Shown here: in pieces, positions 62,782 to 64,000 of the stretch
Position numbering within the stretch: position 1 is the first letter of the stretch
Layout of the letters: each line of letters begins with the position of its first letter
From: Terebella lapidaria
Taxonomy: Eukaryota; Annelida; Polychaeta; Terebellida; Terebellidae
Assembly: GCA_949152475.1 (NCBI GenBank)
Contig: OX424555.1
Coordinates: forward strand, 11,054,868 to 11,118,867
Direction of reading: 5' to 3'
DNA: 64,000 nucleotides
Position numbers and translations under genes: made by a program
The notes under the pieces: model-generated
Told to the model about the DNA's origin: nothing
Database searches by the model: none
What the model saw: only the letters and a program-made list of their open reading frames with translations

Positions 62782-63660
62782 TACTCCCCTCGCCCACGCG
62801 TCTTTCTCAGACTATTCATGTCTTCTGCTACAAGCACAGGATCTTCTATGTACAGTTTTATGTTTATAGACCTCAGTGTATAATGTATAAGTGAACGAGT
62901 GATCATATTGTGTAACATAGAGAAGAACACGGCATAATATACAGTGCAGTATGTAGTGTTCTTAATTTAAACGATAATGTGGAGTAAACAGAAAATAGCT
63001 TACTAGTACTGTATGGATACATATTATGATTCATAGTATAATTCATACTGCATAATTATGTCTTGTATATAAATGTATTATGTGTACATGTACATTAACA
63101 GCACATTCATCATTAATTTTGTTGTGCTTGAACGTTGGAAAGTTGAGAAGTGTGCAATTATATTGTTTATCTTCGACTTTAACGTGTAATTTATTGAATT
63201 GTTTACTTGAGCATGTTCTTATCTTATTCTATAGCATTGATGCACGATTACAAGCAGTGAACAAACTTTTCAGTACATAAAATGATTTCAACTGAAAGAA
63301 GTTCTGAAACACACACAATTTCCACACACTCACCATATATATTATATTGTCGTATTTGGGCAACATCCATTCCAAATATCTTATTCGGTAAAAGTAAGTG
63401 ACCCAGCTGATATACATGTAAGCGTGCTCCCTGGGTGATCAGATTTGATTGGACATCCCTTACTGACATGCTTTGTACAAGACCACCCCATTGGATGATG
63501 TCTGGACCTTGACAATCTTCACTGAAATTATCCACGGTTGATTTGTAAAATATTAACATCAACGAAAACATTTTGTTGAGCACAGATTTGTATTTTTTGT
63601 AGCGATTCACATATATGCAGGTATGATTGTCAAATAATAAATAATCTTTTGCAAAGTGTG
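62782..63660 (+). other. MON2 3' UTR
   Basis: Non-coding AT-rich sequence after the MON2 stop, ending near a consensus AATAAA and a GTGTGTTC-type downstream element. The exact cleavage site is not determined. Confidence 0.55.
63636..63641 (+). terminator. Candidate MON2 poly(A) signal AATAAA
   Basis: AATAAA lies 855 bp after the stop, followed about 15-20 bp later by a GT-rich stretch (GTGTGTTC). No stronger combination was noticed in the downstream 340 bp. Confidence 0.5.
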
Positions 63661-64000
63661 TTCAGATGCTCATGAAACTATAAGTACAAGTTGAATTTAT
63701 TTAAAATATATGAAAGTATGCCCAAGCAAGCTGATCATATATTAATCATACATGTATGTCATCTACAAGAAGGTAAGGCCAAAAAAAAAAAATTCTATGT
63801 TTCTGGTTACAATGGTCTTCCAAAAGTGATGCGGTGATGCGAATTTTTTTTTTTCTTTTTTTTTCCTAAATCGGCACGAGTCGTGTTAACCGAAGCAATG
63901 AAAGCTACATTTGCCTCAGTAAAACACCTATCTATGTTAAATATATTATGTGCATAGAACATCTTACTGTTTTTTTTTTATATTCTAAACAAAACATTTG
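63661..64000. other. Downstream flank
   Basis: AT-rich sequence with A and T homopolymers near 63780 and 63845. No gene is seen. Confidence 0.35.

Overview
The window looks like nuclear DNA of a marine invertebrate animal. It has small GT-AG exons separated by long AT-rich introns, many TACATGTA-type words, and many small transposons with internal tandem repeats. A mollusc or other lophotrochozoan fits, and amphioxus is also possible. The sequence alone does not fix the phylum.

The backbone is one host gene on the + strand. It covers roughly the C-terminal half of a MON2 orthologue (endosome-to-Golgi trafficking scaffold), in 14 coding exons from 1284 to the stop at 62779-62781. The 5' half lies upstream of the window. 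All exon phases agree and together encode 849 residues. Intron 4 (4814-12640) is filled by satellite-bearing transposons. Intron 7 (15258-59598, 44.3 kb) holds most of the remaining content: more transposons (15883-20686), a nested bZIP transcription factor gene on the - strand (coding 22056-22871), AT-rich DNA with GC-richer islands, an LTR retrotransposon (36356-47231), MITEs, and a large minisatellite at its 3' end.

The most striking item is the Ty3/gypsy-type LTR element. Its two 895-bp LTRs look identical, so the insertion is very young, and it has a third ORF downstream of pol. ORF3 is not envelope-like. It has an acidic/hydrophobic N terminus, two C2H2 zinc fingers and a C-terminal coiled coil, so it resembles a transcription factor. 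It sits behind its own TATA box, preceded by eight copies of a GTTCGCGGAAG motif. The same motif is clustered upstream of the LTR TATA box and, in all three reading frames, inside gag. This suggests a self-regulatory loop, comparable in layout to an internal promoter plus transactivator. That functional reading is inference.

A second unusual theme is in MON2 itself. Two minisatellites appear to have been seeded from splice junctions of the gene. A 40-bp array (2744 to about 4025) repeats the exon 2 donor, and an 83-bp array (57466-59598) repeats the exon 8 acceptor plus the first ~30 bp of the exon. Each copy in the second array looks like a poison micro-exon.

The dispersed repeats include a family (six copies or part-copies) with hairpin ends, a GGTTACCGGAC/GTCCGGTAACC end pair, and ~130-bp satellite units rich in TCAAGGTCA nuclear-receptor half-sites. 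Other elements are nested inside these copies.
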